A DNA stretch of 64,000 nt from an uncultured Pseudomonadota bacterium (lineage in GTDB: Bacteria; Pseudomonadota; Gammaproteobacteria; Burkholderiales; SG8-39). The DNA lies in the NCBI GenBank assembly GCA_903921325.1, contig CAIXPL010000024.1, forward strand, positions 1-64,000, read 5' to 3'. The translations under genes were made by a program, and so were the position numbers. Each line of letters begins with the position of its first letter. Position 1 is the stretch's first letter. The notes below the pieces were generated by a model. That model searched no databases, was not told the DNA's origin, and saw only the letters and a list, made by a program, of their open reading frames with translations. Below, piece by piece: positions 35,052 through 45,700 of the stretch.

Positions 35052-36158
35052 CGTCGGAAGGTCGAAAGCCTTTCCCGTGACTTGATGCAGGAGTATTTGC
35101 AGCAGGTGGGTAGCGATCTGGTCAAACAGGCTCCCAGTCTTTCCTTGGTTGAACTGGGCCGGCAGATGGGCGTTATCGGCGGGCCAGATGAAGCGCCGTT
35201 CCCGCTGAATGTCGGTCTGATGATGTTCAACCCCGAGCCATGGCGCTTTTTCCCGGCCATGCAGATCGATGTCGTCTGGTTTCCCAAGGAAGGCCCCGGC
35301 GGCAACAAGTTCTCGGAAAAGATTTTCAAGGGGCCGATCCCCCGCATGACGCGGGATGCACTGGATTACATCAAACGCAATTTGATTACCGAAACGGTCA
35401 TCAAACATCATGGCCGGGCCGAGGCGACGCGGGTCGAGAATTTCCCCTATGACGCGATCGAGGAAGCCGTCGTCAATGCGGTGTATCACCGCGGCTACGA
35501 CACGCGGGAGCCTGTCGAGGTCCGTATCGAGCCGAACGCGCTATTTGTCATCAGCTATCCGGGGCCAGACCGTTCGGTGCGATTGGAGCAACTTCGCGCC
35601 GGCCATGCCCGGCCAAGGCGCTATCGCAATCGGCGCATCGGTGAGTTTCTCAAGGAACTGGAATTCACCTAAGGGCGCGCGACAGGCATCCCAAAGATCA
35701 TCGAAGCCATGGAGAAGAATGGCTCGCCCCCGCCCGAGTTCGAGTTCGACGAGGACCACAGCTATTTCATGGTGCGGCTGCCGATCCACCCGGCGGCGCA
35801 GGAGGTGGCCGAATCGGCAACGGGGCAGGAGCCCGGAAAAGTCGGCACTGGCGGGACGGCGGCGGCCGAAAATCAGCCGGGGCTAGGTTGGGACCAAGTC
35901 GGCATCAAGCTGGCACTAAGTCGGCACCAGGTTGAAATCCTGCGTAAATGCTTGGCAGATGGGAAGATTGCTGATTTGATGGCCATCGCGGAACGTGCCG
36001 ACCGCACCAAGTTTCGGAACCAGGTACTCAAGCCCCTGTTGGCCGACAACCTACTGGCAATGACCATTCCGGACAGACCGACGAGCAGTAATCAGCGCTA
36101 CCGTACTACAGACAAAGGACGGAACCTGCTCGCCTCACTGAAAGAAGGCGGCGTATGA
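35052..36158 (+). pseudogene. Broken ATP-binding (AlbA_2/HATPase_c_4 type) protein gene
   Basis: Two open pieces in one frame, to 35672 and from 35673 on, encode a continuous COG2865-like protein. SRDLMQEYLQQVGSDL, the FPYDAIEEAVVNAVYHRGYDT GHKL-type region, GRATGIPKIIEAMEKNG, and a C-terminal winged helix (VEILRKCLADGKIADLMAIAER) are all present. A TAA at 35670-35672 replaces the residue, normally Glu, between KELEFT and GRATGIP. The N-terminal AlbA_2 domain of about 150 residues is missing, cut off by the IS3-type fragment. The gene is therefore dead, or at most makes fragments. Confidence 0.8.
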
Positions 36159-36511
36159 CCGCAACGACGAATGGGCTTCTGGGCCCGGAAAGGCTTCCAC
36201 GAAGCTGGGACAACATGGACGACGAAAAGAGGTAATTACCCTTAAATAAGGGTAATAAAGAGGGTAATACCGTGCCACCGCGTCTCGGACAAACCTTTCC
36301 TGAATAAAGCGCAATCGTCCCCATATTGGGGTTCATGATCCCAAATATGGGGCCAGGTGGAGCAACAACTTCTGCCATGGTGCCGCCAAAATTAGCGATC
36401 CATGGCTGCATTCAGCACCCCCGCCCAGTTGCGTGGCTGTGGCGAGGCCAACTATGATTTCCCAGTCCCGTAAACCTGCGTTGCGATCCTAAGCGAACGA
36501 GGCTCACGCTC
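36159..36511. other. Gap of 353 bp with two inverted repeats
   Basis: Between the broken ATP-binding gene and the membrane-protein gene I see no convincing gene. It holds a perfect 9-bp inverted repeat, attaccctt-aaat-aagggtaat (36235-36256), with a third related copy agggtaata beginning at 36261. It also holds a 12-13-bp imperfect inverted repeat of CCCCATATTGGG with CCCAAATATGGGG (36319-36352, 9-bp loop). Neither is followed by a T tract, so they resemble operators more than terminators. They lie where the mobile region's right end is expected. Confidence 0.6.
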
Positions 36512-36842
36512 ATGGCGATCAAAATTCAAATGAAACATCCCGGCACGGGAGAGGAAGCGGTCGCGTACGAGGGGTACAGTTGGACCTGCTTCTTCTTCGG
36601 AGCACTTCCCGCACTGTTGCGCGGCGACATCCAGCCCGGTCTTGCCGTATTGGGCTTATGTGCCATCGCCAGCATCGGCGCAGTCATGGTTGGGCTGCCA
36701 ACCTGGCTCGCCACGGGTGTCATCGGGGGGCATCTGGGGCTTCTTTTACAACGACATTCACCTGGACCGTTTGCGCAAGAAAGGCTACGAGGTGGTATCC
36801 GAACTCATGCCAGCAGGCGATGATCAGGGTTATGGACAGTAA
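36512..36842 (+). pseudogene. Small inner-membrane protein gene, frameshifted in a G6 tract
   Basis: The first frame encodes MAIKIQMKHPGTGEEAVAY, then a hydrophobic hairpin (FFFGALPALLRGDIQPGLAV, GAVMVGLPTWLATGVIGG). It resembles small DUF2628-like membrane proteins. At gggggg (36725-36730) the frame slips. With five Gs it would continue GGIWGFFYNDIHLDRLRKKG and YEVVSELMPAGDDQ to the TAA at 36840, which is the expected C-terminus. As written it instead ends at 36823 with unrelated sequence. Either a real mutation, a phase-variable tract or a sequencing error. Confidence 0.75.
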
Positions 36843-36911
36843 TCACGGGAAGTCGCAGTCACTGCGCGTGAGGCAACAGGCGCGCAACGACGAACGCCGC
36901 AGGAGGCCACG

Positions 36912-37982
36912 ATGAGCATTCGCGATCGGACTAGCGCTTTTTGTGATCGGTTCGGCCTGCGCGTGCCGATTCTCTTGGCGCCTATGGCTGGCGCAAGTGC
37001 CCCTGCTCTGTCCATCGCAGTTGCCAATGCAGGGGGCCTCGGTGCCTGCGGTGCCCTTTTAATGACACCGCCTGAGATCGTCTCTTGGGCGAACGAAGTA
37101 CGAGCTGCGAGCAACGGCCGATTTCAAATCAACCTTTGGATTCCGGATCCTGCCCCGACGCGTGACGCTGAGCATGAAGCGCAGATACGTGAGTTCCTTG
37201 CGGCGTGGGGACCGGCGGTCGCACCGAGCGCGGGCGATGCCACACCACCGGTTTTCCACGCGCAGTGCGAGGCGCTGCTTGAAGCTCGCCCACCGATTAT
37301 CTCTTCGGTGATGGGCATGTACCCGCCAGAATTTCTGGCACGAATCAAGTCCCTTGGTATCGCCTGGTTTGCCAATACGTCGACGGTGGCCGAGGCGAGA
37401 GCTGCCGAGGCGGCTGGCGCTGAGGTCGTTGTGGTCCAAGGAATGGAGGCTGGCGGCCACCGCGGTTGCTTTGATGCGAGCAAGGCCGAGCACGAAATGG
37501 TGGGATTGGCTGCGCTCGTGCCCGCGGTGGTTGATGCCGTCCGCATTCCGGTGGTCGCCACCGGAGGGATCGCGGATGGCCGTGGGGTTGCCGCCGCGCT
37601 CGCTCTAGGCGCAAGCGCGGTGCAGGTGGGCACCGGTTTCATGCGAGCACCTGAAGCTCAAATCCATCCCGCGTGGGCAGATGCCCTGGCCAGAGCGGCA
37701 CCAGAAGACACACTGGTTAGCCGAGTCTTCAGCGGGCGGGCGGGACGAAGTCTGGCGACTGACTATGTGCGTGCAGCAATTTCTGCGGATGCGCCACACC
37801 CCGCGCCGTATCCAGTCCAGCGAGGTCTCACGGCCGCAATGAGAGCCACCGCCGCAAAGACAGGAGACGTTCATCGCATGCAGGCGTGGGCTGGGCAATC
37901 CGCTGGATTGGCGCGCGCGGAATCCGCGCAAGCAATCGTGGACCGGCTTTGGAGCGATGCGGTCAGGATTCTCCAATACTGA
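36912..37982 (+). CDS. Nitronate monooxygenase (2-nitropropane dioxygenase family)
   Basis: FMN enzyme that oxidises alkyl nitronates. The 356-aa protein begins after AGGAGG and shows the TIM-barrel signatures: PILLAPMAGASAPALSIAVANAGGLG (residues 19-44), VVVQGMEAGGHRG with the catalytic-type histidine, and VVATGGIADGRGVAAALALGASAVQVGT, the FMN phosphate site. Length is normal. It is preceded by the frameshifted membrane gene and followed by about 240 bp before the Bug receptor, in which I see no gene. Related members act on other substrates, so nitronate is a family-level call. Confidence 0.88.
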   Translation: MSIRDRTSAFCDRFGLRVPILLAPMAGASAPALSIAVANAGGLGACGALLMTPPEIVSWANEVRAASNGRFQINLWIPDPAPTRDAEHEAQIREFLAAWGPAVAPSAGDATPPVFHAQCEALLEARPPIISSVMGMYPPEFLARIKSLGIAWFANTSTVAEARAAEAAGAEVVVVQGMEAGGHRGCFDASKAEHEMVGLAALVPAVVDAVRIPVVATGGIADGRGVAAALALGASAVQVGTGFMRAPEAQIHPAWADALARAAPEDTLVSRVFSGRAGRSLATDYVRAAISADAPHPAPYPVQRGLTAAMRATAAKTGDVHRMQAWAGQSAGLARAESAQAIVDRLWSDAVRILQY

Positions 37983-38220
37983 CCCCTGCTGGGACGGCCA
38001 TTGCTGTAGTTGATCCCTCACCCGATGACCGGCCCGATTCCGCTGCAAAGGGCCAACGAAAACCTACACCAATTGCCGTTAACATGAGAAGGGTTATACG
38101 AAGTTCGCTTGTGCCACCACTGTTCAAAATGCTGCAGGGAACCCGAGACCGTGCAGAGGGTTGCGCGCCGACCGTACCCCGCCGCTTAAGCCGGCGTCAA
38201 CGCATGAGATGCCGCTGCTG

Positions 38221-39207
38221 ATGATGAAAACCTGTCTTGCCCTCGTCACCACGCTGCTCACACTTGCTGGCCTGGCAACGCCCTGCCTTGCGCAGTCCGT
38301 TGCGCCATGGCCGCAGCGCACCGTGACCTTGGTCGTGCCCTACTCACCCGGGACCGGCATCGACATCGTGGCACGACTGCTCGCCCCGAGACTGTCCGAA
38401 CGCTGGGGGCAGCCTGTCGTTGTCGACAACCGTCCGGGGAGCAGCGGCAACATCGGTGCCGAAGCCGTTGCACGCAGCCAGCCCAATGGCTACACACTCA
38501 TGGTGAACGCGGGCTCCTTCACGATCGTGCCAGCGCTCTATCCGCACATGCCCTATGACGTGGCCAGCGACTTCACGCCGATCACCAAGGTGGGCGTGGC
38601 CGGTTACGCGCTGGTGTCTCACCCCAGCGCCCTGCCCGTTCACAACCTGACCGAGTTCATCGCAGCGCTGCGCGCAAACCCAGACCGTTATCACTACGCA
38701 TCGCCTGGCAACGGCACGCCACATCACCTCGGTATGGAACTGCTCAAGATGCGCCTGGGCGTGAAGGTGGTCCACGTCCCCTACAAAGGCTTGTCAGGCG
38801 CCATGAGCGATCTGCTTGGCGGGCAGGTGGAGGTGATGTTCACACTCATCCACACGGCACTTCCGCAGACCCGCTCAGGCAAGCTGCGCCTGCTCGCCCT
38901 GACCGGGGCGACACGTTCACCGCTTGCACCCGAGGCGCCCACCTTCCGCGAGCAGGGCATTGACTTCATGGACTCGCTCGATACCTGGTATGGCTTGCTC
39001 GGCCCGGCACGACTGCCCGCGGACATCATCCACCGTGTATACAACGACACCCATCGTGCGCTTGGCTCGCCAGACATTCAGGATGCCCTCCTCAAGCAGG
39101 GCATCCACCCCCTGGAGAGCACCCCGGAGCAGTTCGCCGCCGATGTGCGCAACGATCTGCAACGCTGGGCCAAGCTCGTCAATGACGCTGGCATCACCGC
39201 AGACTGA
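38221..39207 (+). CDS. Bug-family tripartite tricarboxylate transporter receptor
   Basis: The start is uncertain among ATGs at 38209, 38221 and 38224; 38221 gives a compact signal peptide (MMKTCLALVTTLLTLAGLATPCLA). The mature protein begins with the Bug motif WPQRTVTLVVPYSPGTGIDIVAR, followed by VVVDNRPGSSGNIGAEAVAR. VVHVPYKGLSGAMSDLLGGQVEVMF is the conserved domain-linking block. The ligand is unknown. The FAD monooxygenase starts 8 bp after its stop, so the two are co-transcribed; uptake of the monooxygenase's aromatic substrate is a reasonable inference. Confidence 0.93.
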   Translation: MMKTCLALVTTLLTLAGLATPCLAQSVAPWPQRTVTLVVPYSPGTGIDIVARLLAPRLSERWGQPVVVDNRPGSSGNIGAEAVARSQPNGYTLMVNAGSFTIVPALYPHMPYDVASDFTPITKVGVAGYALVSHPSALPVHNLTEFIAALRANPDRYHYASPGNGTPHHLGMELLKMRLGVKVVHVPYKGLSGAMSDLLGGQVEVMFTLIHTALPQTRSGKLRLLALTGATRSPLAPEAPTFREQGIDFMDSLDTWYGLLGPARLPADIIHRVYNDTHRALGSPDIQDALLKQGIHPLESTPEQFAADVRNDLQRWAKLVNDAGITAD

Positions 39208-39215
39208 GAAACACA

Positions 39216-40427
39216 ATGACAGAAAACACTCGGCAGGTCGTGATCGTCGGTGCGGGCCCGGTAGGCCTGACGACCGCGCTGGCACTGGCGCGCCAGGACA
39301 TTCCCGTGACGGTGCTCGAAGCTGAACCAGGACTCACCCACGATTTGCGCGCCGCCTCCTACCACCCACCGACACTCGAGATGCTTGCCGCACTGGGCAT
39401 AGGCAAGACGATGCACGAGAAAGGCTACGTCGTGCAGCGCTGGCAGTACCGCGATCGCAAGGAAGGGCTCATCGTCGAATGGGATCTGGGCGTGCTTGGC
39501 AACGACACTGAATACCCCTGGCGACTCCACCTCGAGCAGCATCAACTCACCCGCATCCTTCTTGCCGCGCTCGAGCCGTACTCGCATGCGCGGGTGCTTT
39601 TCTCGCACCGCGTGAGCGCCATCGAGCAGAGCGCGAGCCAGGCCACCGCGCGCTGTCAGACGGCCGACGGCGAGGTGATGGTGTCAGGCCAATGGCTGAT
39701 CGGCGCCGACGGCGGCTCGGGGGTCGTACGCAAGGCACTCGACACCGAATTCGAGGGGTTCACCTGGCCTGAGCGCAACGTGAACATCAGCACCTCGTAT
39801 GACATCGGACAGCATGGCTACACCTTCAACTGCTACATCGCTGACCCCGAGGAATGGGCGGGCCTGTTCAAGGTGCCTCATCTGGGCCCGCCTGGCCTTT
39901 GGCGCATCGGCTTTCCGGTGCCCGATGAGGAGAGCGACGAACATGCGCTGTCCGATGAAGGTACCCAGGCGCGCCTCACGCGCCTGCTGCCGTGGGAACG
40001 CGAATACCCGGTGGCCTATCGCAGCATCTACCGGGTGCACCAGCGGGTTGCCCGCGACTGGCGCCGTGAGCGCGTCATCCTGGCCGGTGACGCCGCGCAT
40101 CTGAACAATCCGGTGGGCGCCATGGGCCTCAATGGCGGAGTCCACGATGCGGTGAATCTGGCCGACAAACTGGGGCGGGTATGGCGAGCCGAGGCTGACA
40201 CTTCGGCGCTCGATCTCTACGTGCGGCAACGGCGCACGGCCAATATCGAATTCATTCAGGCCGGATCGATCCGCAACAAGCGCACGCTCGAAGAGCGTGA
40301 TCCGGCAGTGCGCGCGCAGCGCCATGACGAGATGCGAGCACTGGCTGACGACCCGGTTCGCACCCGCGCGTTCCTGCTTGGAACCTCGATGATCGAGAGT
40401 GTGCGACGCGCAGCCACGATCACTTGA
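39216..40427 (+). CDS. FAD-dependent aromatic monooxygenase (PHBH-fold)
   Basis: Group A flavoprotein hydroxylase of the p-hydroxybenzoate hydroxylase fold. The 403-aa protein has the dinucleotide motif VVIVGAGPVGLTTALALAR, the DG motif IGADGGSGVVRKAL, and the GD motif ILAGDAAHLNNPVGAMGLNGGVHDAVNL. It most resembles the branch hydroxylating phenols and hydroxyphenylpropionates (MhpA-like), but is shorter than MhpA. It follows a Bug receptor by 8 bp. About 170 bp of sequence with no clear gene separates it from the convergent patatin gene. Confidence 0.85.
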   Translation: MTENTRQVVIVGAGPVGLTTALALARQDIPVTVLEAEPGLTHDLRAASYHPPTLEMLAALGIGKTMHEKGYVVQRWQYRDRKEGLIVEWDLGVLGNDTEYPWRLHLEQHQLTRILLAALEPYSHARVLFSHRVSAIEQSASQATARCQTADGEVMVSGQWLIGADGGSGVVRKALDTEFEGFTWPERNVNISTSYDIGQHGYTFNCYIADPEEWAGLFKVPHLGPPGLWRIGFPVPDEESDEHALSDEGTQARLTRLLPWEREYPVAYRSIYRVHQRVARDWRRERVILAGDAAHLNNPVGAMGLNGGVHDAVNLADKLGRVWRAEADTSALDLYVRQRRTANIEFIQAGSIRNKRTLEERDPAVRAQRHDEMRALADDPVRTRAFLLGTSMIESVRRAATIT

Positions 40428-40601
40428 TCGCCGCACTCCCGTCGACCCAGCGCAGCGCCTCAGCGCTGGTCCCGTCGAGGCCACCGATCACGCGCCCATG
40501 ATCATCGGCGCGCCTCTAGATTCAACTCGGTAGCCTGCCGTTCGCGGCCCGTGATGATGGATATCGCAAGGGTCGTTTATCCAATTTTATGCTGCGAGCA
40601 G

Positions 40602-42512
40602 CTACGGAGCTATTGGCGGTGTGGCTACGGTACTGGCCCGCCAGAAGCTATTTCTCAGATCGGTGGCGTTCAGTTTGAAGCCATTGTTGTTCGGTCTCAA
40701 GTAATCGATTATCACAGGATCCGCCGTAACACTACTTCCTGTCAGGCCCTTGGCGTCAATGTACCCTTGCATACACCAGTCATACAACCCCATTACCAAT
40801 TGACCTGGCATCAGGGGATCCCAGTTGCCATCGAACTGATAGCTTTGGATTGACGTTTTGGGAGATTGTTTCGGTGCTAAACGGTAAAGTTGTATCTTAT
40901 TTGGATCGGTATCCAGGCGGGTGCTGTTTATTTGGATCAGGCGTTGGATGCTATTTGCTTGGGATGAGGCCATCCCAGCATTAAGGGTCTCCCAGGCAAT
41001 GCAAAAAAGGTTTGGAGGAACAGGGGCAGCAACGGGACCGCCGGTGCTAGGGATGTCGGAGAGCAGTGGATCGAGTTCCAAGGAAATGATGTGAGTGGCA
41101 CCTGCTCCGATTGCGATGTCAATCGGGGAATTATCGGCCACACCGCCATCTACGAGCTGTCGGCCCATGAGCGATTGTGCGGTACGCTGGGCAGTGCGAC
41201 CGCTTCCAGAAACGGTAATGCTTCGATTTAAGTTCCAGGTTTGCGGTTCAAAAAACACCGGCACCGAAGCCGAGGTGACTACGGCATCGATAACCTGCGC
41301 GTTCATCTCAATCACATCAGTTGTTGGATCAGGCGTGAATAACTGGTCGGAGAGGATCGGTGTTCTGTGCTGACCTTGGCCTTGACCATGGCTGAGATCG
41401 ACGTACCAAGTCTGGGCATTGAGAAGTGGGTTCACATTTTCTGGTTTGGCCAGTCCAAACAGAATCAGCCGCTGCTCATTCAGGTCAGTAGTGGTTATGA
41501 TAAGGTCAGTTTGCGCTCCATTGCGCCAGGCAGCGACTATCGACCGTGGTGGTGTTGGCCCTGAAACCATTGGCCCCGTGCGAAGGCCGGTGGCGAAGGT
41601 GGTCAGGGTTCGTTTCAACGGCTCCAAGGTCGTGAATGAATTTTTAAGCTGAACCGGATGGGGACTGCTGGCAGGTGGAGTCATGGCCACCAAGGCGATA
41701 AAATCCAGCAATACTCTTAAGGAAACAAGTTCGCCGCGCAGGATGCTGTCCAATGCTTGGAACTGATTGAGCAGATTTCCGCTGAGTTGGCCAGTCGCCT
41801 GGATATCGTTCCGTAGATCCCGGAGGGCATTTTTGGTGGTCGCCACGAGCGTTTTTACGTCGGCTATCCCTTTGCTAACCACCTCGTCCGAAATGGTCTT
41901 GGCGAGAGTGATTACGTCCTTGATGTTTTTAGCATTCAGAGATAAGACAGATACGCGGAGAGCATTGAGTTTGGTCACCGCATCCGTAAACGTCTGGATC
42001 GCATTATCATCTACAGTGTTGAGATCCGTATTGAGAGCGGAGAGCAATACTTGAACCTCGTCCTGAAGCAGGGTCAAGGCGTGCAATCCGGCATCCAGTG
42101 ATGCGCTGATATCTTCAAGTATCAGGCCGACGGTTTTGAATGATATAAGATCAATCAGCCACGGTTCACTGACAACTTTAAATGCACCGTTGTTCTGGAG
42201 CCCAAGATCCTTCCACAGTCCGGTCTGTGTACCTGAAAAGGGCGCGGTGCCTTGTGTAGGGAAGAGGAGATCGATGAACAGCCCGAAGCCCACCAGGGCG
42301 CCTGCCGATGTGCCGACGATCAAATCGGGAACGAGGCCAGATCCGAGAATGGCCTCTGCTGCGCCGGCCTCATAGGCACCGCGTGCACCTCCACCCGATA
42401 TGGCTAGGGCAAATTTGAATGGCAATCGGGCCGCATGCGCCGCGGCCCGTGCGCTATCGAGCTCCTGCTTGATTTGGGAGAGGGTGAGAAACTCACCTTT
42501 GAATGAGGGCAT
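40602..42512 (-). CDS. Patatin-like phospholipase, low GC
   Basis: The 636-aa protein has all patatin landmarks: oxyanion hole GGGARGAYEAG (40-50), nucleophile GTSAG with Ser69, and the Asp of the dyad in LVDGGVADNSPID. A long helical insert with coiled-coil character lies between (about residues 140-270). It would hydrolyse acyl lipids. There is no signal peptide. Base composition is clearly more AT-rich than both neighbours, suggesting horizontal acquisition. Its upstream gap (42513-42779) should hold its promoter; nothing else was recognised there. Confidence 0.88.
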   Translation of the reverse strand: MPSFKGEFLTLSQIKQELDSARAAAHAARLPFKFALAISGGGARGAYEAGAAEAILGSGLVPDLIVGTSAGALVGFGLFIDLLFPTQGTAPFSGTQTGLWKDLGLQNNGAFKVVSEPWLIDLISFKTVGLILEDISASLDAGLHALTLLQDEVQVLLSALNTDLNTVDDNAIQTFTDAVTKLNALRVSVLSLNAKNIKDVITLAKTISDEVVSKGIADVKTLVATTKNALRDLRNDIQATGQLSGNLLNQFQALDSILRGELVSLRVLLDFIALVAMTPPASSPHPVQLKNSFTTLEPLKRTLTTFATGLRTGPMVSGPTPPRSIVAAWRNGAQTDLIITTTDLNEQRLILFGLAKPENVNPLLNAQTWYVDLSHGQGQGQHRTPILSDQLFTPDPTTDVIEMNAQVIDAVVTSASVPVFFEPQTWNLNRSITVSGSGRTAQRTAQSLMGRQLVDGGVADNSPIDIAIGAGATHIISLELDPLLSDIPSTGGPVAAPVPPNLFCIAWETLNAGMASSQANSIQRLIQINSTRLDTDPNKIQLYRLAPKQSPKTSIQSYQFDGNWDPLMPGQLVMGLYDWCMQGYIDAKGLTGSSVTADPVIIDYLRPNNNGFKLNATDLRNSFWRASTVATPPIAP

Positions 42513-42779
42513 GACCGCTCCTTTGTTTCGTCCTTAGACTGTAACTGTCGGGGAATCGGAGCGCCGTCGGCTCGGCGCCCAGCACCTCGCCCAGACCATC
42601 GCGAGTTGGTGCCTACATTGACGTTGCCAAAGTGGCGACCCGCAGCACCAATGTCAGAGAATAGATCCGCATCGTGTCACAACCGTGGCATTGCCAGAAC
42701 GCGGCAGCGACGACACCTTTGGGACACATTAAGGCGACAACCCTCCCTTTGCCGGCGCCACTCCAGCACCACCTGCCCC

Positions 42780-45700
42780 CTACTCGTCATCCCGCGCAAA
42801 CCAGCGATTGAACGTGATGGTGTAGAGCAGATCGATCGTGTTGTAGTAGCCCGCCTCGGTCTGGATCGACCAGTAGCGCCCGAGCTGATAGCGCACCTTG
42901 AGTACCGTGCCAATCCCGCCGAGCGAATGCTCCACGCTCACCACCAGCTTGTTTGACAATCGCTTACCCACCGACACCACCGTCTCGGTGGTGCCCGCGG
43001 CACCGTTAGAGTTGACGCGTAATCCGATCTCGTCCAATCCGAAGGTCTGGGCAATGCGCTTGGACATTGTCGTTCCATCGCTGTCCCCGGTCACCGTGGC
43101 CGCCGCCAGTTCCGCCAGAAACTGCCAGTCCGCCTGTCCCAGCGTGTCCGAGGACCGCCCCAGCACCACCCACGCGAGGATTTGGCTCTCAGGCATCGCC
43201 GGATCAGAAAATAGCTTGATCCGCGGCGCCGCCGCCAAACCCGTCACTTGCACCCCAGCCCGCATCGGCAGGTTGGGACGGATGGCAGTGATGTTGAGTG
43301 ACGGATTTTCGAGTGGTCCGCTAAAGCCGATCGTGCCCTGTTCAATGCGTAGCTCCTGACCATAGGCGCTCACCGTGCCTTCAGCCACGTTGACTCGACC
43401 ATTCAGCGTCAGTTGACCCTCTCGATCCGAGGCAAGCCGCAGCTCACCCTTGATCCAGGCATCGGCACCAAAGCCACGCACACGAAACTTCTCACCCAGA
43501 TCCAAATCAAGCCGCACCGCCGGATGCGCCGCACTCGCCTTGGCATCGGCCGCGGCGACTGGAGCATCCACCGTGCCACGTACCACGACATCACTGGAGA
43601 GGCCCGCACGCGGCGGCCGCAGGCTGAGCTCGCCCTCATCGGCGCGCAGGCGCCCAGCCACCGTGAGCTCACCGGCAGCAAGTCTGATGTCGATGCCGCC
43701 GCTGGTGACCAGGCGCAGCGTCGGAATGTTGATCGCACTCAAGGCCAGCGCTTCCAGGTGAATCGAACCCTGCGGCTGGGCACCCTGCCAATTGATCGCC
43801 CCGCGCGCCTCCAGTTGCCCCGTCTCCCCCTCAAAGCGGGCATTGCCAAGACGCAACTCGCGATCATCGAACACCACGTCCATCGTGCCGTTGCGAAGCA
43901 GCACCCCCTGATCGAGCATCTGCAGTGACACATCGCGGCCAGCCACGTGGCCAGTCAATTGCGGACGATCGAGCGAGCCTGTCAGCACCACATTACCCTC
44001 GGCGCGACCGCGCAGCCGCACACCGGTTGGCAACAGCACGCGCGCCAGGGGCGCGAACTCAAGATCAAAGCGTGCCGTGCCTTCAACCGGCGCGCCGACT
44101 CGCACCGCGGGTCGGCCATCAATGGTATCCACGCCCATCTGCGCACTCACATCCAGACTTGCTCCGTTGGCGCGCGCCGCAAGCGTGCCACCCATCCTGC
44201 CCACCGCCGCATCGAGATCGAGTTGCAAGGCGATCAAACCCAGTGCGCGGCGCGCGCCCCCCTCGCCCCCCTGCCCGCGGGCGACCTGCAGATCGCCAGC
44301 AGTACGATGGGCATGCACAGTGCCGCGCAACGTCTGACCCAGTTGCACGTCCCAATCGCCTGCCAGTTGCAGATCACCTGAGAGCGGCGGCACAGCGCTC
44401 ACACCGGATTGCAGCAAGCGCACTGGCTGGATCCGATCGAAGCGCCCGCGCGTGCGTATCAGCGTATCGGCAAGGCTGATTGCGTCGATGTGCACGCTGC
44501 CGCCGGCCACATCCAGTTGCGCGGGCTCAAGGGCGAACTGACGCTCGGCCAGCGTGAGTCCGACAGGTTCGTGCAGGCGCACAGCCAGCGGACCGCGATC
44601 GATCAGTCGATCGAGCATCCCCTGCCAGTGCCAGCCGCGATGTTCATCAACGAGCAATCCACCGTGCAGCTCAAGGTTGACATCAGCCTGTGCGGCACGC
44701 GCCTCGAGGGCCAAACGATGCGCACCCCGATCACCCACCAGGTGCGCTGCCACACGGGTGAGTGCAACGGCGCCTGCGCGCAGGTCACTCATCGTACTCT
44801 CCAGATCGACATGGCCGCGGGTCAGCGCAAGCTGAAGATTGCCTTCGCCCAGCGAAAGCAACCCCTGGCGAGCAGCGTGGTGCGCCTGCACGGTGAGTTC
44901 CAGTTGCGGTTCGGCCAGCGTGCCAGAGACCGTCGCGTGGGCCGAGAGTGCCCCGCTCAGGCCCGCTCCCAGTGGGGCGAGCGAGGGGGCATCGATCTGG
45001 ATCAGCAGCTTGGCATCGGGGTAACCAAAAGTCCCGTGCCCATTGGCATGCATCGACCCAAGGGCCAGCTGCAGATTTGACTCGTGCAGTTGATCACCGT
45101 TCCAGTGCAGTTCGCCCAGGGCAGTGAGCGGCAGCCCTCGAAATTGGCTGTGGTCCAACTGCACACGCGCATCGAGCAGGCGTGGACCCAGCGCACCGCC
45201 GAGGGTGAGCTCACCATTGAGTTGGGCAGACGGAAAACGTCCGAAGGCAGACGGATCGATGCGCGCCAGATGCAGCACGGCGGCAAAGGCCCGCTCTCCC
45301 TCCAGGCCCAGGCTGCCATGGGCATCGGCATGTGCACCGCGCCATTGCAGGCTCGCCGATCGCAGTTCGATACGTTGGGCATCACCCGCCAGATCAAATT
45401 CCAGCGTGGCGTCTTGCTGCGCAAGCTGGCCACGCGCCTGCACCTGGGCGCCAGACTGGTGCACCTGCACCGCCCCGGCGAGGCTGCTGGCGCGCGCGCT
45501 ACTCCACAGCTGCGACAAATCAATGGCGCTCACAGTCACAGCGAGCGCCGACCCTTCAGTGCCCCAGCGTGCCCCGCCGCGCAGGCTCGCCCCGTGACCC
45601 AGCTCGGCCGCTAGCGCATCGATGCGAGCCTCGCTTACCCCAGCCTGCAGACGTGCACTGAGCGAGCGAATCGGCACGCGCGCCTGATCAAGCGGGCCGG

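Noticed and set aside
36512-36823. Intact 103-aa membrane protein ending GGIRTHASRR
   Set aside because: The C-terminus after the G6 tract is out-of-frame sequence; the family C-terminus is in the other frame.
33900-37000. Second copy of the tRNA-Ser 3' end as right attachment site
   Set aside because: No stretch matching gggttcgaatcccgcc or the acceptor end was found by eye.
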